Shown here one piece after another: positions 15,003 through 18,469 of a stretch of 18,469 nucleotides of DNA. The stretch's first letter is position 1. Every line of letters starts with the position of its first letter. The DNA lies in assembly GCA_009774375.1 (NCBI GenBank), contig VSNO01000091.1:1-18469 (forward strand). The letters are read 5' to 3'. The notes under the pieces are model-generated. The model was not told the origin of the DNA, ran no database searches, and saw only the letters and a list, made by a program, of their open reading frames with translations. The DNA comes from Lachnospiraceae bacterium. GTDB lineage: Bacteria; Bacillota; Clostridia; Lachnospirales; Lachnospiraceae. A program made the position numbers and the translations under genes.

Positions 15003-15109
15003 CGGCGAGAATACCAAAAGCGATTGCAGAAATACTTGAGACCCATCAAGATTTTTGGGAGCAGTTTAACCACATATTCGAGGAGATGGGAAATTTTCCT
15101 TCTTTTTAA
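14969..15109 (+). other. Unidentified C-terminal scrap, 46 residues
   Basis: A frame open from 14933 reads GIPFVITLTARIPKAIAEIL and ends in EEMGNFPSF at a TAA (15107-15109), running into the end of the response regulator gene on the other strand. The composition is protein-like (alternating hydrophobic strand, amphipathic helix), but I cannot name it. It is probably the tail of another lost gene. Confidence 0.25.
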
Positions 15110-15720
15110 CAAAGGGGAGGGATATACCCCATTTGAATGGCTTTTGTTACAGCTTCAACAGATGAGGTAACATCAAGTTTTTCAAATACATGCTGTAAAT
15201 GGTTTGACAGAGTACGCTCGCTGATATAAAGTGTAGCTGCAATCTCTTTCCGCTTCATGCCATCAGCCATATGCCGCAGGATTTGTTTTTCGCTTTCAGT
15301 CAACTCTTCCAAAAATGGAATTTTCCTGTTAAAGATAACTGCACCCTGTGATACCTGGGAAAGGAAGGATACCAGCATTTCGGGTTCTGTATTTTTGTTG
15401 ATAAATCCCTTGGTTCCGATTTTTTCTGCCTCTTTACGGTATATTGGCAGGTCATATCCGGACAGGATCACTATCTTTTGTTCCGGATATTGGTCTAATA
15501 TCTGTTTCGCTAATTCCAGTCCGTCTTCGGATGCTATGTTCTTTAAGTTGATATCCATGAGCAGGATGTCCGGTCTGTTGGTTTCAATAAAGCTGTCCAA
15601 CCGGGAAATATCACTGATGCTTTCAAATGATGTGATCTCCGGATAATCCGATAAGGCAATCTCCAGGCTTTTTGAAAATAAGGCATGGTCATCGACTAAT
15701 AAAATATTGATAAGAAACAT
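15106..15720 (-). CDS. NarL/FixJ-family response regulator
   Basis: A protein of 204 residues. The receiver domain (1-120) has D10/D11 in ILLVDDHALFSKSL, the phospho-acceptor D56 in ILLMDINLKN, Ser in VILSGYD and Lys in KGFINKN. The LuxR-type helix-turn-helix (about 138-198) reads LTESEKQILRHMADGM, then KRKEIAATLYISERTLSNHL. The start at 15720 has AAGGAGA upstream and overlaps the kinase fragment by 32 bases, implying coupled translation. Family knowledge: NarL-type regulators pair with HisKA_3 kinases and often control BceAB/VraFG-like transporters, as the operon suggests here. This is the only intact gene of the minus-strand operon, so it may be unphosphorylated or take signal from another kinase. 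Confidence 0.92.
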   Translation of the reverse strand: MFLINILLVDDHALFSKSLEIALSDYPEITSFESISDISRLDSFIETNRPDILLMDINLKNIASEDGLELAKQILDQYPEQKIVILSGYDLPIYRKEAEKIGTKGFINKNTEPEMLVSFLSQVSQGAVIFNRKIPFLEELTESEKQILRHMADGMKRKEIAATLYISERTLSNHLQHVFEKLDVTSSVEAVTKAIQMGYIPPLC

Positions 15721-16066
15721 CTCCTTTCATTGGCAGGCTGATCCGTATGCAGACCCCGCAAGGGAAGTTATCAGTTATTTTTACAGACCCACCCATATTG
15801 TTGACGCGCTCAGTGATCAGCGAAAGCCCTCTGTGCTTTGACAGATCGGCGGATGAGAGGTTTTTTGCATCAGCAGCTCCGTTGTCCATTATGCGCAGCA
15901 TTAGGACTTCATTGTCCTGTGTAAGGGTTATCCATGCCTTTTCTCCTGATGAGTGCCTGTAAATATTTGTGACAAGCTCTTTCAGGAGGCGGTACACGAA
16001 GATATCATATGGGGCAGCTAAAAACAGGGCGTCCGGGCATTCAAACTCTATTTTGTCAGGACGGTT
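15689..16066 (-). pseudogene. Sensor histidine kinase, C-terminal ATPase fragment
   Basis: The frame opens after a stop at 16067-16069 and reads ...KIEFECPDALFLAAPYDIFVYRLLKEL... to a TGA at 15689-15691, about 125 residues. LLKELVTNIYRHSSG is the N-box, IMDNGAAD the G1 box, and HRGLSLITERVNNMGG the G2 region of a HATPase_c domain of the kind found in HisKA_3 (NarX/LiaS-type) kinases. The sensor, membrane helices and phospho-acceptor His (some 200 or more residues) are missing. The first possible start (GTG 15997) has no convincing ribosome site. The upstream permease ends inside the opening of this frame (stop at 16048-16050), so a deletion has joined the permease tail to the kinase tail. Confidence 0.75.
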
Positions 16067-17801
16067 TTACAACAGGTATGGACGGTAATATGGTAATATC
16101 CCAGATAAATCAGGAATGTCAGCATAACGGCTGCCGCTGCGGGCGTATAAAGTAAAGGACTGTTTCCAAGAATATTCTGCATGAGGGCGGACTTGTATAC
16201 CAGCGTACCGAAGACACAGTCTGCCAGCCCGAATAAAAATGGGATGCTGAAAAAAGCTGCCGTCTGCTTTTTGATGATCTTTTTGATCCTCTTATCCGTA
16301 TAGCCCATTTTCCAAAGGATCTCATAATCGGATTTCGAGTCGGTTACGGCTGAAACATTATTAAAGTAAAGGATGCTTCCGGTAGCGATGAAGAACAGCA
16401 CCACAAGAAAACCGATCAGCAGGAAGGTGGAGCTGCTCAGGGAAAATATTTCGTGTATCCTGTGCGAGTTTCCCTGCAGGTACGGGCTTCCCGACAGATA
16501 GTCTGACAGAGCCTGAAACAGAGCCTCGTTACCCTCAATGGATGCTCCGGCACCTTTGTCCGTCCCTGCGCTTCCAGAAGGGCTTGATAAGCTGAATACG
16601 GGATACATTCAAATCCTGCCTCCCGCAGGATTCTTTCGTTATCCGCATCCCCTTTGGAAGTTCCGATGCCGTACTCTACAGGGAGCTGCTCCGCAGTGGA
16701 GGTGACCTTATAAATATCGGTCTGCAGGAATGTGACATCTGTAACTGATGAATATGCGCTTAGGATCTGTCTGATCGCAGCTATCTCGTTTTCATCTTCA
16801 ATCCTGCATTCTATTTCCGATGGCGCCATACGGGATACCGCAGCGATCGGATAGTATAATGTCAAGGCCATAACGCTTGAAGCGGTCAATGTTGCGGCTG
16901 ACAGCAATGTAAGCATGATCAGTGTCCTGGAGTTTGAACGGATGCGGTATAGAAATCCGGGAGTAGTAATGATCTTTGTTTCTGTGTAAAATTTTCGTAT
17001 GTTTTTCTTCCCTGCCTGTACCGCAAATGGAAGAGAGGATGCAATAAAAAGCACTGTTCCTGAAAGGATGAGTGCAAATGTCAGCATGGCAACCGGATAA
17101 AAATCAACTGTGGTCCATAAAGATTTCGTACCTCTTAATATATCGAGTGCAAGGCAGTATCCAGAAATAACAGCCCAAAACCCGATGACAGCCAAAACAG
17201 CATGGAATTTCATCTTTTTTTCTGCACTCTTTTCATATCTCACCAAATCCATGAGTGAGGTTTTGAAAAGGAATCTGCTGTTGGACAGGACTGATACGAT
17301 GACAACGGCGAAAATAAAGCAGGCTGTTTTCATAATGGCATTCGGATTGAAAAGAGGTATTTCTGAATGATTGACAGTCAGATCCAGTAATTTTGTAATG
17401 CCAAAGACAATTCCCTTATGGAAAAAGCCGCCCAAAAGTATCCCGGTGATAAAAGCACCAGTACAGGTGAACAGGTTCTCTGTCATGAGCAGGGAGAGCA
17501 CTGTGGATTTTCTGTATCCTAATAATGCGTAAATACCGAGTTCTTTTGTGCGGCGGCGCAGGAAGAAACGGTTTGAATAGGACATATAGAAAACAACAAA
17601 GGCCATGAGGAATACGGAGATCGTGTTGCACATCGTTTCAATTCGCCCGTCATTTGATATTTTTTCAAGCATGACTTTATTCATCGAGAATGAAGTGAAT
17701 GCAAAAAAGATCATGATCACAAATGCTACGGATAGCAGATAGAGAGCATAAAACGAAAGATTATTTTTCAGATTTTTCAGTGCCATAGATAAATTTTTCA
17801 T
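16048..17801 (-). pseudogene. ABC transporter permease, FtsX/BceB-like, frameshifted
   Basis: ATG at 17801 has AGGAGGGG upstream. Frame one (17801 to about 16565) gives helices near residues 15-37, 55-78, 98-125, 152-175, 205-225, 235-260 and 290-322, plus the coupling stretch RRTKELGIYALLGYR. An extracellular domain follows, reading up to YSAYQALLEAQG. The natural continuation (DKGAGASIEGNEALFQ, then three helices, ending in TCCKTVLTK) is in another frame that runs to 16048. One G missing from the GGG at 16566-16564 explains the shift. The combined length of about 584 residues with ten helices and one extracellular domain before helix 8 is the BceB/VraG plan. It is 13 bases after the ATPase gene. 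If the shift is real, the three last helices are lost and the protein is non-functional. Confidence 0.85.
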
Positions 17802-17814
17802 GTATCATCCCCTC

Positions 17815-18469
17815 CTATCTTTCTGTGTCTGATTTTGCCACTTCCCGTGCGATGGATTCGTAGAATGTACGCCGGTCATCACTCTGCCTGAACAGTTCCC
17901 GTATAATACATCCGTCTTTAAAGATCAAAATACGGTCAGCGAAACTTGCGGCATATGCATCATGTGTAACCATCAATATCGTGGTACTTAGCGCTTTGTT
18001 TGATTCCTTCAGGGTGTTTAGCAGATCTGTCGCAGAACTGGAATCCAATGCCCCCGTCGGTTCGTCAGCAAATAAAATACTTGGCCGCTTTACAATGGCC
18101 CTCAGCGCCGAAGCCCGCTGTCTCTGCCCGCCTGAGAGCTCGTTTGGATATTTGTGAAGCTGCGGATCAATGCCAAATGCTTCCGCCAGACTTTTGACCA
18201 TGTTTTCTATTTTTTCGGAGGGAGTTTCTGTAAAGTAAGAGGGACAGCAATATTTTCAAAAATGGTAAGGCTGTCGAGCAGGAGATATTCCTGAAAGATA
18301 AATCCCAGCTTATCCCTGCGGAAATCCGCCGCGCCCGAATCGGTCAGGTTCTTAATGTTGATGCCGTCTATTGTGATACTGCCACTCGTGGGTATATCAA
18401 TCGTGGAAAGGACATTAAGCAATGTGGTCTTTCCGGAACCTGAAGCGCCCATGATAGCAATAAATTCAC
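17815..18469 (-). pseudogene. ABC transporter ATP-binding protein, BceA-like, frameshifted (5' end outside window)
   Basis: The frame is open from the window edge: EFIAI, then Walker A MGASGSGKTT, Q-loop FIFQEYLLLDSLTIFENIAV, then LQKLPPKK and a TAG at 18207. The continuation in the next frame (KIENMVKSLAEAFGI) carries the signature LSGGQRQRASALRAI, Walker B ILFADEPTGALDSSSA and H-loop MVTHD, and ends at 17815. A single missing A in the six-A run (T-run at 18210-18215 on the plus strand) explains the break. The ADEPTGALD motif is typical of the BceA/LolD group, matching the permease downstream. Transcriptional slippage on an A-run could restore some full protein (inference). Confidence 0.85.

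Noticed and set aside
16564..16566. Programmed -1 frameshifting in the permease gene
   Set aside because: There is no X-XXY-YYZ slippery heptamer at the shift (CAGGGACGG) and no evident downstream stem; a lost base is simpler.
16048..16608. The permease C-terminal part as a separate 186-residue gene
   Set aside because: Its first residues (MYPVFSLSSPSG) are out of register with the family, and the upstream frame supplies the missing part; it is one frameshifted gene.

Overview
The window looks like a chromosomal accessory region of a Gram-positive gut-type Clostridium, most likely a Lachnospiraceae member. This is inferred from strong AGGAGG ribosome binding sites, sigma-A type promoters, LytTR/GHKL and NarL-type two-component pairs, BceAB-like FtsX transporters and a DHHW surface protein. 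No 16S or other taxonomic marker is present. There are no rRNA, tRNA or CRISPR features.

Layout. 1-570: C-terminal end of a DHHW-family (SGNH-like) surface-polymer modification protein. 640-1480: a Phd/YefM-RelE type II toxin-antitoxin pair with its own promoter. 1523-2161: the C-terminal half of an erythromycin-esterase-family protein, a pseudogene. 2312-3082: a nucleoside phosphorylase. 3083-3673: a gene-poor gap holding a 13-bp inverted repeat, a terminator-like hairpin and a clear promoter with overlapping palindromes. 3674-7217: a four-gene operon (six-helix membrane protein, winged-helix regulator, BceB-like permease, ATPase) that looks like a self-regulated efflux or peptide-defence transporter without a histidine kinase. 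7359-12270: a visibly more GC-rich operon of two ABC half-exporters, a LytTR response regulator and a short GHKL kinase. The first half-exporter has lost the segment that should hold its first two membrane helices. 12271-15105: a graveyard of defence and phage genes (broken AAA ATPase, intact DUF1016/YhcG nuclease, internally deleted hsdR, a DUF2800-like scrap), probably what is left of a type I restriction locus and a prophage. 15106-18469, minus strand: a BceAB-like transporter with a NarL-type two-component system. Its ATPase and permease are each frameshifted by one base and its kinase has lost the front two thirds, leaving only the response regulator intact.

Taken together the window carries three separate ABC-transporter/regulator modules of the kind used for antimicrobial peptide sensing, export and resistance. 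They are interleaved with decayed mobile and defence DNA. The best candidates for something not well described are the 3674-7217 operon with its three-half-site operator, and the DUF1016 gene with a near-perfect palindrome inside its coding sequence. Three of the lesions (A-run at 12544, G-run at 16564, A-run at 18210) are explained by a single missing base in a short homopolymer, so sequencing error must be excluded before calling those genes dead.
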